A stretch of 30,450 bases of DNA. Source: DASUFE01 sp036274675. Lineage in GTDB: Bacteria; Pseudomonadota; Gammaproteobacteria; HTCC5015. Positions 22,864 to 30,450 of the stretch are shown piece by piece. The DNA lies in assembly GCA_036274675.1 (NCBI GenBank), contig DASUFE010000080.1, positions 1 through 30,450 on the forward strand, read 5' to 3'. Positions within the stretch are counted from its first letter, which is position 1. Each line of letters begins with the position of its first letter. The position numbers were made by a program, and so were the translations under genes. Below the pieces are notes generated by a model. The model did not search any database and had not been told where the DNA came from. It was given only the letters and a program-made list of their open reading frames with translations.

Positions 22864-23717
22864 CTACTCTTATCAAGGCACGCGGTTTGCGCAAGTATTA
22901 CGGCACAACGGCCGCGCTGGACAACGTGGATTTCGATATAGAACCGGGACAGATCGTCGGGCTGATCGGCCCGAACGGCGCCGGCAAAACGACCGCGCTC
23001 AAGGCCATCCTGGGTCTGACGCCCTTCGAAGGCGAGCTGGAAGTCCTGGGCCTGGACCCGCGCCGCCGCCGGCACGAGCTGATGCAGCATGTCTGCTTTA
23101 TCGCCGATGTCGCCACCCTGCCGCGCTGGCTGCGCGTAGCGGACACGCTGGACTTCATGGCGGGCGTGCACCCGCGCTTCAATCGCGAAAAGGCGGAGAC
23201 TTTTTTGAAACGAACGGAGATCCGACCGGGAAAACGCATCAAGCAATTATCCAAGGGCATGGTGACGCAGTTACATCTGGCGCTGACGATGGCGATCGAC
23301 GCCCGCCTGCTGGTGCTGGACGAGCCGACCCTGGGCCTGGATATCCTGTACCGCAAGGCCTTCTACGAAGCGCTGCTCAACGACTACTTTGACGAGCAAC
23401 GCACCATCCTCGTAACAACGCACCAGGTGGAAGAAATCGAGAAGATCCTCACCCACCTGATGTTTATCAATCACGGCAGGCTGGTGTTGAACGAATCCAT
23501 GGAGCAGGTGGCGGAAAACTACGCGGAAGTCATGGTGCGGGCGGAGCATGTCGAAACGGCGCGGGCCCTGCTACCGCTACGGGAACGGGACGTGTTCGGT
23601 AAAAAGCTGATGTTATTCGGCGGAGTGGCGCGCGAGAAACTGCAGGGGCTCGGCGAGCTGCACACGCCGGGAGTGGCGGATCTGTTCGAGGCGAAACTGA
23701 AAGGAGGCCGGCCATGA
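22860..23717 (+). CDS. ABC transporter ATP-binding protein
   Basis: 285-residue ATPase that should energise the following permease. I use the GTG at 22860, which overlaps the GntR stop codon as GTGA and has GGGAG about 9 nt upstream; a longer in-frame start lies within the regulator and adds only low-complexity sequence. Motifs: Walker A GPNGAGKTT (about 39-47), signature LSKGM (weak LSGGQ variant), Walker B LLVLDEPTLGLD, and H-loop VTTHQ. The roughly 70-residue C-terminal extension after the core is typical of exporter ATPases of the CcmA/YtrB group. The permease begins at an ATGA overlap. Substrate unknown. Confidence 0.93.
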   Translation: MTTLIKARGLRKYYGTTAALDNVDFDIEPGQIVGLIGPNGAGKTTALKAILGLTPFEGELEVLGLDPRRRRHELMQHVCFIADVATLPRWLRVADTLDFMAGVHPRFNREKAETFLKRTEIRPGKRIKQLSKGMVTQLHLALTMAIDARLLVLDEPTLGLDILYRKAFYEALLNDYFDEQRTILVTTHQVEEIEKILTHLMFINHGRLVLNESMEQVAENYAEVMVRAEHVETARALLPLRERDVFGKKLMLFGGVAREKLQGLGELHTPGVADLFEAKLKGGRP

Positions 23718-24613
23718 AAGGCTTTTACTGGCTGTTGAAACGCGAGATCTGGGAACACCGCAGTTTCGTGATCGTGCCGCTGCTGATGGCGGGCGTTGCG
23801 CTCCTTTTCATGCTGGCGGGCGTAACGCAAGGCTTGAGCCATCAGGATGGCATGGAACATGTCAGGGAACACTTCCGGATACCCGATGTCTCGCCAGAAA
23901 ACCGTTATCTGGCCGTGCGAGTGGCAATCATGACCACCGCCATGCCGCTCAATTTCGTGATGCTGATCCTGATCGCGGTCTATCTGCTGGATGCTTTATA
24001 CGGGGAGCGCCGCGACCGCAGTATCCTGTTCTGGAAATCGTTGCCTGTCTCCGATACTTCCGTTGTGCTGTCGAAGCTGGCCACGGCCACGCTGGCGGCG
24101 CCATTGATCACTCTCACCGTGACCGCCGCGGCGCAACTCATTGCCCTGGTCATGGCCAGCATCGCCTTCCTGGCGCTTGGCCTGACGGGCTGGGGCTGGA
24201 TCTGGAATCCCTTGGGATGGTTGTCGGGCTGGGCTATGCTGGGTTACGGCTACATACTGCTGTGGGCGGTAATGTTGCCGTACCTGGCCTGGCTTTTACT
24301 GGCATCCGCCTGGGCGCGCCGCGCGCCTTTTCTGTGGGCGGCGGTGCCACCCATAGCCTTGATGATTTTTGAGAAATGGTTCCTGGGCAGCAGCCATCTG
24401 GCCCGATTGATATTCGGCCATGTGCACGACCTGCTGCCACGGACATTCAGTCTGCCGAGACCCGATCTGCTGAAAATCATTCCAAACCAGCAGACGGGGC
24501 TTCAACCCGGCCTCGAATTCTTCGCACAACCTGAAATCTGGGGCGGCATTTTCGTCGCGGTTTTGTTTATCGCCGCCGCCGTCTGGCTGCGCCGCTACCG
24601 CGACGAGACATAG
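23714..24613 (+). CDS. ABC-2 type membrane permease
   Basis: 299-residue integral membrane protein with about six hydrophobic helices (around 20-38, 75-95, 118-150, 160-200, 205-225 and 275-293). The N-terminus MKGFYWLLKREIWEHRSF is typical of ABC-2 permeases. YGERRDRSILFWKSLPVSD matches the coupling region seen in that family. It overlaps the ATPase gene by 4 nt (ATGA), so the two products very likely form one exporter. The next gene starts 12 nt after its stop. Substrate unknown. Confidence 0.88.
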   Translation: MKGFYWLLKREIWEHRSFVIVPLLMAGVALLFMLAGVTQGLSHQDGMEHVREHFRIPDVSPENRYLAVRVAIMTTAMPLNFVMLILIAVYLLDALYGERRDRSILFWKSLPVSDTSVVLSKLATATLAAPLITLTVTAAAQLIALVMASIAFLALGLTGWGWIWNPLGWLSGWAMLGYGYILLWAVMLPYLAWLLLASAWARRAPFLWAAVPPIALMIFEKWFLGSSHLARLIFGHVHDLLPRTFSLPRPDLLKIIPNQQTGLQPGLEFFAQPEIWGGIFVAVLFIAAAVWLRRYRDET

Positions 24614-24625
24614 GGAGCGCAGACA

Positions 24626-25327
24626 ATGACAGCTTCACCTATTCTGATCCTGCATATTGCCGCAGGAGTCAGCGGGATACTCTCCGGCGCAGCGGCCATG
24701 ATTTTCCGCAAGGGCTCCGGCCCTCATAAGACGGCCGGCAAAATATTTGTAATATCGATGCTGACCATGGCCGCAGCCGCCTCGGTGCTGGGATATTTGA
24801 GACAGGAGTGGTACCAGGTTGTGAGCGGGATCTCGGCGATGTATGTCGTCACAACGGCTTGGATAACCCTGCGCCGGAAAGAGGGCCAGACCGGCCGTTT
24901 CGAAATCGTCGCGTTTGTGACGGCTATGGCAACTGCCGCCGGCAATGGAGCCCTTGGCTTGGCGGCGGCGAACAGCGACTCGGGCCTGATCCATGGGTTC
25001 CCTCCCGGCTTTTATTATTTTTTCGCGGGGTTGATGGCTGCATTCGCCGCCGGAGACCTCAGGCTGATTCTGCGCGGCGGCATTGCCGGCAAACAACGCA
25101 TGGCGCGCCATATCTGGCGCGCGTGCTATGCGATGTTTCTTGCCACGGGCTCCTTATTCCTCGGACAGATGAAAGTATTTCCGGGGTCTATCCGGGAGTC
25201 GAACATTCTTTTCGTGCCGGCATTTCTGCCGCTCGTGTTGATGATTTACTGGCTGCTGCGCGTCGGGCTCACGAATCGATACAGGAAAGCGCCGGCTGCT
25301 CCTGCAATGAACAGCGCCGCCCTGTAA
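24626..25327 (+). CDS. DUF2306-like membrane protein, paralogue A
   Basis: 233 residues with six or seven hydrophobic helices. Key features are LHIAAG at the N-terminus, RKGSGPHKTAGKIFV (about 28-42) and RHIWRACYAMFLATG (about 157-171). The histidines lie at membrane edges, an arrangement seen in DUF2306-type proteins. It has a Shine-Dalgarno GGGAG 9 nt before the ATG. It is a tandem paralogue of the next gene: FRKGSG, the HKTxG/HRTxG step, RLILxGGxAG and ARHxWR are shared. Function is not known. Confidence 0.8.
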   Translation: MTASPILILHIAAGVSGILSGAAAMIFRKGSGPHKTAGKIFVISMLTMAAAASVLGYLRQEWYQVVSGISAMYVVTTAWITLRRKEGQTGRFEIVAFVTAMATAAGNGALGLAAANSDSGLIHGFPPGFYYFFAGLMAAFAAGDLRLILRGGIAGKQRMARHIWRACYAMFLATGSLFLGQMKVFPGSIRESNILFVPAFLPLVLMIYWLLRVGLTNRYRKAPAAPAMNSAAL

Positions 25328-25354
25328 GAAAAATCAAACGCCAGGGAGAAAAAC

Positions 25355-26041
25355 ATGACTATCTCTCCATTTTTGATTTTCCACATCGCCGCGGGAGCCA
25401 TCGTATTACTTTCCGGCGCGGCAGCGATGATTTTCCGCAAGGGCTCAGGCCGGCATCGGACCTCCGGCAACGTATTTTTTGTTTTCATGTTGCTCACATC
25501 CGCGAGCGCTACCTGTCTGGCGCTGTTACACCCGATGAGACTTGCCGTGCTTAACGGGATACTGGCGTTCTATCTGGTTGTAACGGCGTGGCTAACCGTC
25601 CGGCGCAACCCGGGAGCAACCGGCCTTCTCGAAAAAGGCGGTCTGCTGGCGGCGCTGGCGCTTGCCGCCGGGTTTTTCCTTTCCGGCATGGAAGCGGCGC
25701 ATAGCGAAACCGGACTGAAAGACGGTTTTACCGCCCTTCCCTACTGCATATTCGGGACCGTGGCCTTGCTGTGCGCCGCATTGGACTTGCGCCTGATTTT
25801 ACAGGGCGGCGTTGCCGGAGCCCAACGCCTTGCACGCCATCTCTGGCGCATGTGTTTTGCAATGTGGATGGCCACAACCACCTTCTTCCTCGGGCAGGAA
25901 AAAATTTTTCCCGAGTGGGTGCGTGAAACGGGAATTTTTTACGCGCCGGTCATATTGGTAATCGTATTCACGGCCTACTGGCTGATTCGCGTGCTGTTTG
26001 CAGACAACCGGCGATCCTACGGTAAAGAGAGGCCGGTATGA
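25355..26041 (+). CDS. DUF2306-like membrane protein, paralogue B
   Basis: 228 residues, the sister of the preceding gene, with the same helix pattern. Shared marks are FHIAAGAIVLLSGAAAMIFR, GSGRHRTSGNVF, DLRLILQGGVAGAQRLARHL and FFLGQEKIFP. GGGAG lies 6 nt before the ATG. It overlaps the next gene by 4 nt (ATGA), so translation is probably coupled. Function unknown; the likeliest reading is a small redox or transport-associated membrane protein, but this is inference from conserved histidines only. Confidence 0.8.
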   Translation: MTISPFLIFHIAAGAIVLLSGAAAMIFRKGSGRHRTSGNVFFVFMLLTSASATCLALLHPMRLAVLNGILAFYLVVTAWLTVRRNPGATGLLEKGGLLAALALAAGFFLSGMEAAHSETGLKDGFTALPYCIFGTVALLCAALDLRLILQGGVAGAQRLARHLWRMCFAMWMATTTFFLGQEKIFPEWVRETGIFYAPVILVIVFTAYWLIRVLFADNRRSYGKERPV

Positions 26042-26919
26042 CAAACGGCGGCATCAATAGCTTGAGCCATGTAATCACCGGAGCAGCGGCCGGCGGCTTA
26101 AGGTTGAATTCCATTGCAAACACCGTTTTAAAAACAGCGGCCGGCCTCTGGTTTTTGGTTGCCGTTACCGGTCAATGGGTATTTGTGGCTTTCATAGTTT
26201 CCTTCTACGGCGGCGCCGCGCTCAGAGGCGATTTTGAAGCATGGAACAAGCTCGCCGCGCAAAATGGAATAGGCGATAAGATACCTCACGGCTATGTTGC
26301 CGGCGATATCGCGGGCAACCTGATCCTGGGAATGCATCTTTTACTGGCGGCCAGCGTAATTTTCGGCTTGCCTCTACAGCTTATACCTCAAATCCGGACT
26401 CTCGCTCCGGCATTCCATCGCTGGAACGGACGGTTGATCCTGGTTGCCGCTTTCGCAATCGTCAGCGCGGGGCTCTATTTGATCCTTAGCCGTGGCAGCG
26501 TCTCCGGCCCGTATTTCAAAGCCGGCAATATCATTAATGCCGTCCTGATCATAGCTAGCGGAGTCATGACCTTGCGCTATGCGCTTGCCCGCCGGATGGA
26601 GACGCATCGCCGCTGGGCACTGCGCCTGTTCGTGCTGGTAAACGCAGTCTGGTTCCTGCGGGTCGGATTCTTCCTGTGGATGATGATCAATCAAGGCCCC
26701 GTCGGCCACAACAATGACTTCACGGGTTCATTCGATATCTTCGCGGCCTTCGCCCACGTACTATTGCCACTCGCCGTTCTGGAAATATATCTGCTCACAA
26801 AAGACCGGGCCGGCGCGTCCGGCAAGTTCGCGATGGCGGCCGGGCTTTTTGTACTGACCGCGGGCATGGGCGTTGGAGCTTTCGGATTCAGTACCTACAT
26901 TTGGCTGCAGAAATTCTAG
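26038..26919 (+). CDS. DUF2306 family membrane protein
   Basis: 293 residues, about eight hydrophobic helices. It carries the DUF2306 features FHRWNGRLIL (about 124-133) and METHRRWALRLFVLVNAVWFLR (about 180-201). These match in position and spacing the HKTAGK and RHIWR features of the two preceding proteins, which makes all three members of one extended family. An extra N-terminal part (about 1-110), including a soluble stretch with FEAWNKLAAQNGIGDKIPHG, is unique to this one. It starts within the stop codon of the previous gene (ATGA). Function unknown. Confidence 0.82.
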   Translation: MTNGGINSLSHVITGAAAGGLRLNSIANTVLKTAAGLWFLVAVTGQWVFVAFIVSFYGGAALRGDFEAWNKLAAQNGIGDKIPHGYVAGDIAGNLILGMHLLLAASVIFGLPLQLIPQIRTLAPAFHRWNGRLILVAAFAIVSAGLYLILSRGSVSGPYFKAGNIINAVLIIASGVMTLRYALARRMETHRRWALRLFVLVNAVWFLRVGFFLWMMINQGPVGHNNDFTGSFDIFAAFAHVLLPLAVLEIYLLTKDRAGASGKFAMAAGLFVLTAGMGVGAFGFSTYIWLQKF

Positions 26920-27010
26920 AGCAGCAGGACTGCGGCCTGTGGCTGCCACGGATTCATGGCTAAAGGTATAGGAAATGCAAACCCCAATTTATAAAAGGGA
27001 GACTACAACA

Positions 27011-27721
27011 ATGATTTCAAATATGAAGAATGCGAGGATAGCGGGCATACTGTATCTGATCGTGGTCCTGAGCGGCATCTTCAGCCTGGCGTATGTTCCT
27101 TCCAGGCTTATCGTGTGGGATTCGGCCCCTGCGACTGTCCAAAATATCATGGATTCGGAATTACTGTTCCGCATGGACATCGTGAGCGGTTTAATCTGCC
27201 ACACCTTCTTCCTTTTTCTATCGTTGGTTTTATACCAGTTGTTCAAGCCGGTCGATAAAACCATGGCGGCGCTCATGGTGATCCTGGTCGCGGTCAGCGT
27301 TCCCATCTCGTTTATCAACAGCCTTAATAAATTTAATGTTCTCTCGCTGTTGAGCGGCGCGGACTATCTGGTATCGCAGGCGGAACATTTACAGTCTCAG
27401 GTAATGTTATCCCTCGCCTCGTTTAATGATGGAATACTTATCGCGCAGATATTCTGGGGCCTCTGGTTATTTCCCTTCGGTTATCTGGTATTCAAATCCG
27501 GATTCCTGCCTAAAATTCTGGGCGTCTTCCTGATAGCGGGATGTTTCGGTTACTTGATTAACTTCTTCGGGTATTCCCTGCTGCCCGGCTATCATGAAAG
27601 CGGCATCCCCGCCCTGATCGATTTGCCGTCCCGAATCGGGGAAATCGGAATCTGTTTATGGCTTTTGATTATGGGCGCCAAACATGGTCCCAAATATCCA
27701 GACAAACACGGGGTGTCCTAA
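27011..27721 (+). CDS. DUF4386 family membrane protein
   Basis: 236 residues, six hydrophobic helices. The sequence NARIAGILYLIVVLSGIFSL at the start, the long central helix pair and FWGLWLFPFGYLVFKSGFLPKILGVFL near the C-terminus are typical of DUF4386. I start it at the ATG at 27011, with GGGAG 9 nt upstream; an in-frame ATG at 26975 has no such signal. It follows the DUF2306 gene by 91 nt in the same direction and may be the last gene of the GntR-controlled operon. The function of the family is not known. Confidence 0.82.
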   Translation: MISNMKNARIAGILYLIVVLSGIFSLAYVPSRLIVWDSAPATVQNIMDSELLFRMDIVSGLICHTFFLFLSLVLYQLFKPVDKTMAALMVILVAVSVPISFINSLNKFNVLSLLSGADYLVSQAEHLQSQVMLSLASFNDGILIAQIFWGLWLFPFGYLVFKSGFLPKILGVFLIAGCFGYLINFFGYSLLPGYHESGIPALIDLPSRIGEIGICLWLLIMGAKHGPKYPDKHGVS

Positions 27722-27786
27722 GTCATATTCAAGTAAGCGGATGGAGCCCGCCTAGTCCGCATTGGGCCAAAAACGCCTCGTTGCAT

Positions 27787-28416
27787 TCAATTTTTCTTTT
27801 CCGGCGTCACCGGAGCGGATTGACCGGCGATGAAGGGGTACTTGGCGAAAACCGCCGCCACAGCCTTGCTGACCTGTTCGGGCATGTCTTCCTTCTCGTT
27901 CTCGTGCACCCGCCCGACCGCGACGCCTTCCCAGATGAGTTGCTTCTTCGCGGCGTCGATCAGATCGATGTTCAGAGTGCCCTCGGTATATTGAACAACC
28001 CGGGTTTCATAGGTGTAATAGGGCCAGGGATCATAGAAGCCGAAACGGTAAGCATAATAATAGGGATAAGGATAAAAAAAAGGATCGGGACGCATGACAT
28101 GCGCGTCGCGCACATCAAGCTTTTCCTTGGTCTCAACCTTGAAGTTCACCAGCATTCCCGGTTTTTCAGAGAGCCGGTAACCGCGACTTTCCATTTCCCT
28201 GGAAATGGAATATTTAAGCTGTTTGGTGAGCAGGCTGGTGTACTTCTCGTCGGCGCCGCCCGCCTTGGCCTCCGGCGCGAAATTATAAGTCGTGAATCGC
28301 CCAAAGTCCGCTTCAGGGTCGTACAGCGACTGGACGCCGGGGCCGCTTACGCAGGCCGTCAACGACAACAAAACCATAAGCACAGGTAATGCGAGTTTGC
28401 ACGAGTCGAATTTCAT
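27787..28416 (-). CDS. DUF4136 lipoprotein
   Basis: 209-residue predicted lipoprotein. MKFDSCKLALPVLMVLLSLTACVSG is a lipoprotein signal with lipobox LTAC, so Cys near residue 22 would be lipidated. The rest fits DUF4136: YDPEADFGRFTTYNFAP, then a tyrosine/proline-rich stretch (DPFFYPYPYYYAYRFGFYDP) and LNIDLIDAAKKQLIWEGVA. The start at 28416 is chosen for the signal peptide; the longer frame to 28509 has no such meaning. It converges with the DUF4386 gene over 65 nt. Its partner and function are unknown; the tyrosine-rich segment is a common feature of the family. Confidence 0.85.
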   Translation of the reverse strand: MKFDSCKLALPVLMVLLSLTACVSGPGVQSLYDPEADFGRFTTYNFAPEAKAGGADEKYTSLLTKQLKYSISREMESRGYRLSEKPGMLVNFKVETKEKLDVRDAHVMRPDPFFYPYPYYYAYRFGFYDPWPYYTYETRVVQYTEGTLNIDLIDAAKKQLIWEGVAVGRVHENEKEDMPEQVSKAVAAVFAKYPFIAGQSAPVTPEKKN

Positions 28417-28511
28417 TTCTGCGGCGGAATATATCTCCAGAACGTGAGGATTGGAGCGCATCCATTCCGGAAAAATTCCGTGGGCCGGTGGACTACGTGA
28501 GATAAGCAAGC

Positions 28512-30119
28512 TTATACCCGCATTCGCTGTTCCAGAAAACGCGCATGCAGGCGTTCCACCGGGTCGGGATTCTCCAGCCTGTCGATAAGCTCCGCGAAAG
28601 GCATCGGCTTGCCGAAAAGCCAGCCCTGAGCATACTGCACGCCGTGATCGCGCAGGAATTGCGCCTGCGCCTCGGTTTCAACGCCCTCCGCAATCATCTC
28701 GAGTTTCAACGCCTTGGCCATTTCGATGATGTGCGATACCACCTGACTGGTGGCGGCTTCGGTGCCGATGGTGACCACGAAGGACCTGTCGATCTTCAGC
28801 AGATCGAGTTCGAAACTCTCCAGGTACGAAAGGCTTGAATAGCCGGTTCCAAAGTCGTCGATCGCGGTACGCACGCCGCCGGCGCGAAGTTCCAGCACCA
28901 CCTTCCTCGCGGTTTCAGGATCGGTCAACCCGCGCTCGGTGACCTCGACCGTCAGGTTGCCCGTGCCGGCGCCGGTGTCGCGCGACAGCCCTTGCAGCAG
29001 TTCGACGGTATCCGCGGTGTGCATATCGGCGGGCGACAGGTTGATCGCGATATGGAAATCCGGATGACGCCCGAATATGCCCGCCGCATCGCGCGCGACC
29101 AGCTGGACCACATGACGGGTGATGCGCCGGATCAGGCCTGTTTCCTCGGCTACGGGAATAAAGATGTCGGGGCGCATCATCTCGCCGTTCGCACGCCGCC
29201 AACGGATCAGCGCCTCGGCGCCGACCCATTTGCCCGAGCGCAAATCCACGATCGGCTGGTACAGCATGAAAAACTCATTGCGGCGGAGCGCCCCCTTCAG
29301 CACCGATGGCATCGCCAGTTGCAGCCTGACAAGGTAGAGAATGGCGAGTGCCAGCACGATCCCGGCTACGACACCGACCGGCACCATGATCACGGCGGCA
29401 TCCTGCGTGCGCTGGCTCAGATGCGAAATCGGCAGCGCCGCCACTGCTGTAATGAAAAAACGCTGCGAGGGGACGACGGCGATGAGGTATCCCTCTTTCA
29501 TAAACGTAAGCTCCTGTTTCCCGCGCGGAGCGCTGAACCACTCCGGATTCACATAACCCCGGGATGTCAGAACCTGCCCGTTGGCCTGCGAGATCGTGGC
29601 CAGCGATACGTCATCCGAGTCGACGCTTACGTCGATCGGCAGATCCTTGTGGATGATGGCCGCGTAATCGTCGTGCTCGACCACGATAAAGGTCCTTCCC
29701 TTGGCGAAAGGCAACTCCACGTTATTCCGGATCTTTACCCCTGTCGGCTGGATCATATCGGGCGGACCGAGGTTCAAGGTCTCGCCCTGGCTGTCCAGCG
29801 ACGAACAGACCAGCGAGTCGCCGGACATGCGGCCGATGGCCTGGATATAAGTGGAAGACACGTCGATTTTGCGCATCAGCGCCAGACTTTCCCGGGAGCA
29901 GGGTGCGTAACCCGCTTCCACCAGGCTCTTGATACCGACATCGATCTGCATGGCCGTACTGTCGGAACGGTGCAGCGCTTCCCGGGCGTAGGACAGGACG
30001 CGGTTCAGCTCTGCCTTGCGCGCCTCTTTGTCGGCGATATGGAGCGCCAGCAGGATCGGCGCCGCAATCGCAAACAACGCGGCGGTCAATATGAGGATTG
30101 TCGCGGACAGTTTCCTCAT
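28512..30119 (-). CDS. CSS-motif EAL domain phosphodiesterase
   Basis: Predicted c-di-GMP phosphodiesterase of 535 residues, like E. coli PdeC. A membrane helix (about 5-27) is followed by a periplasmic CSS-motif domain (about 28-230), with cysteines in YAPCSRES and SLVCSSLDS, and a second helix (about 240-262). The EAL domain (about 275-525) has GAEALIRW, INLSPADM, VEVTERGL, IDDFGTGYSSLSYL, LKIDRSF, AEGVET and QGWLFGKPM; all catalytic positions are filled. In PdeC the CSS disulfide state controls proteolysis and activity; that is inferred here by homology. ATG 30119 is used; an in-frame GTG at 30146 is possible. It lies 95 nt upstream of the DUF4136 gene. Confidence 0.9.
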   Translation of the reverse strand: MRKLSATILILTAALFAIAAPILLALHIADKEARKAELNRVLSYAREALHRSDSTAMQIDVGIKSLVEAGYAPCSRESLALMRKIDVSSTYIQAIGRMSGDSLVCSSLDSQGETLNLGPPDMIQPTGVKIRNNVELPFAKGRTFIVVEHDDYAAIIHKDLPIDVSVDSDDVSLATISQANGQVLTSRGYVNPEWFSAPRGKQELTFMKEGYLIAVVPSQRFFITAVAALPISHLSQRTQDAAVIMVPVGVVAGIVLALAILYLVRLQLAMPSVLKGALRRNEFFMLYQPIVDLRSGKWVGAEALIRWRRANGEMMRPDIFIPVAEETGLIRRITRHVVQLVARDAAGIFGRHPDFHIAINLSPADMHTADTVELLQGLSRDTGAGTGNLTVEVTERGLTDPETARKVVLELRAGGVRTAIDDFGTGYSSLSYLESFELDLLKIDRSFVVTIGTEAATSQVVSHIIEMAKALKLEMIAEGVETEAQAQFLRDHGVQYAQGWLFGKPMPFAELIDRLENPDPVERLHARFLEQRMRV

Positions 30120-30266
30120 CCTTGCTGTCCAAAAGTGCCCAAGCACCGCTAGAGAAAGTTTATCGAGATCCGTGCGTCGCTTATTATCGATACATCTGGA
30201 TGCAGGCGCACGGACCGCCCCCTTATCAGGAATTCAGTATAGTCAGCGTTTATTCGAGCTGCCCAA

Positions 30267-30450
30267 CTATTTCATCGAATGCAGGCCGATCATATTGCCT
30301 TCCGTATCGAAGACCAGCGAGATGAAACCATACTGGCCGATCGACATCTTCGGACGCTTGATACTGCCGCCGGCCTTGCCCACCCGTGACTCCTCCACCG
30401 CGCAATCCTCGCAACCGAAATAAACCAGCACCCCGTTGGTGCTGCCGCCG
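30267..30450 (-). CDS. VOC (glyoxalase/bleomycin resistance) family protein, C-terminal part
   Basis: About 61 codons are visible; the start lies beyond the window. The end reads GVLVYFGCEDC, then KMSIGQYGFISLVFDTEGN and IGLHSMK before the stop at 30267. The segment FDTEGNMIGLHSMK is the conserved last strand of VOC proteins of the small antibiotic-resistance-like group, where a Glu and nearby residues bind metal. The two CEDC cysteines are noteworthy but not diagnostic. Substrate cannot be predicted. Confidence 0.8.
   Translation of the reverse strand, partial: GGSTNGVLVYFGCEDCAVEESRVGKAGGSIKRPKMSIGQYGFISLVFDTEGNMIGLHSMK

Overview
The window looks like chromosomal DNA of a gammaproteobacterium, about 55-60% G+C by eye. 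Supporting points are a fused RlmK/RlmL rRNA methyltransferase, a PhoB protein of exactly the classical 229 residues with textbook Pho boxes, a NadC of gamma type, and abundant c-di-GMP enzymes. I cannot name the genus. No rRNA, tRNA, CRISPR array or complete insertion sequence was seen.

Layout. 1-6902 (minus strand): phosphate starvation block phoB-phoR-pstS-pstC-pstA-pstB (pstB cut by the window edge). phoB and pstS each have a Pho box 10 nt upstream of a -10 box. 6959-9734 (minus): two paralogous response regulators, one REC-GGDEF-EAL and one REC-GGDEF. 9981-10820 (plus): nadC, divergent from the GGDEF regulator, with a CRP-like site between them. 10821-11096: a hairpin-dense intergenic element. 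11097-13924 (minus): sixA-like phosphatase, an AT-rich orphan gene framed by a 26-bp inverted repeat, a pirin, a frameshifted RidA remnant and dps. 14063-16159 (minus): a membrane GGDEF-EAL protein. 16396-19860 (plus): a candidate structured leader, a short-chain dehydrogenase and rlmKL. 19912-22288: lepB, followed by a decayed second copy of the rlmKL-end/lepB unit whose lepB core has been replaced by a helical-repeat gene. 22414-27721 (plus): a GntR(YtrA)-type regulator, ABC ATPase and ABC-2 permease with overlapping or close genes, then three related small membrane proteins and a DUF4386 protein, probably one operon under an autoregulatory palindrome. 27787-30450 (minus): a DUF4136 lipoprotein, a CSS-motif EAL phosphodiesterase and the end of a VOC-fold protein.

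How it fits together. The Pho block senses (PhoR), responds (PhoB) and imports phosphate (Pst). Four c-di-GMP turnover proteins lie within 24 kb, two of them immediately upstream of phoB. The region also carries a family of short dispersed repeats resembling TCTCGCCAAGGCGCAAAG at gene ends and at break points. The most unusual features are the duplicated rlmKL/lepB unit with a gene nested in it, the IR-flanked orphan, and the GntR-ABC-membrane-protein operon.
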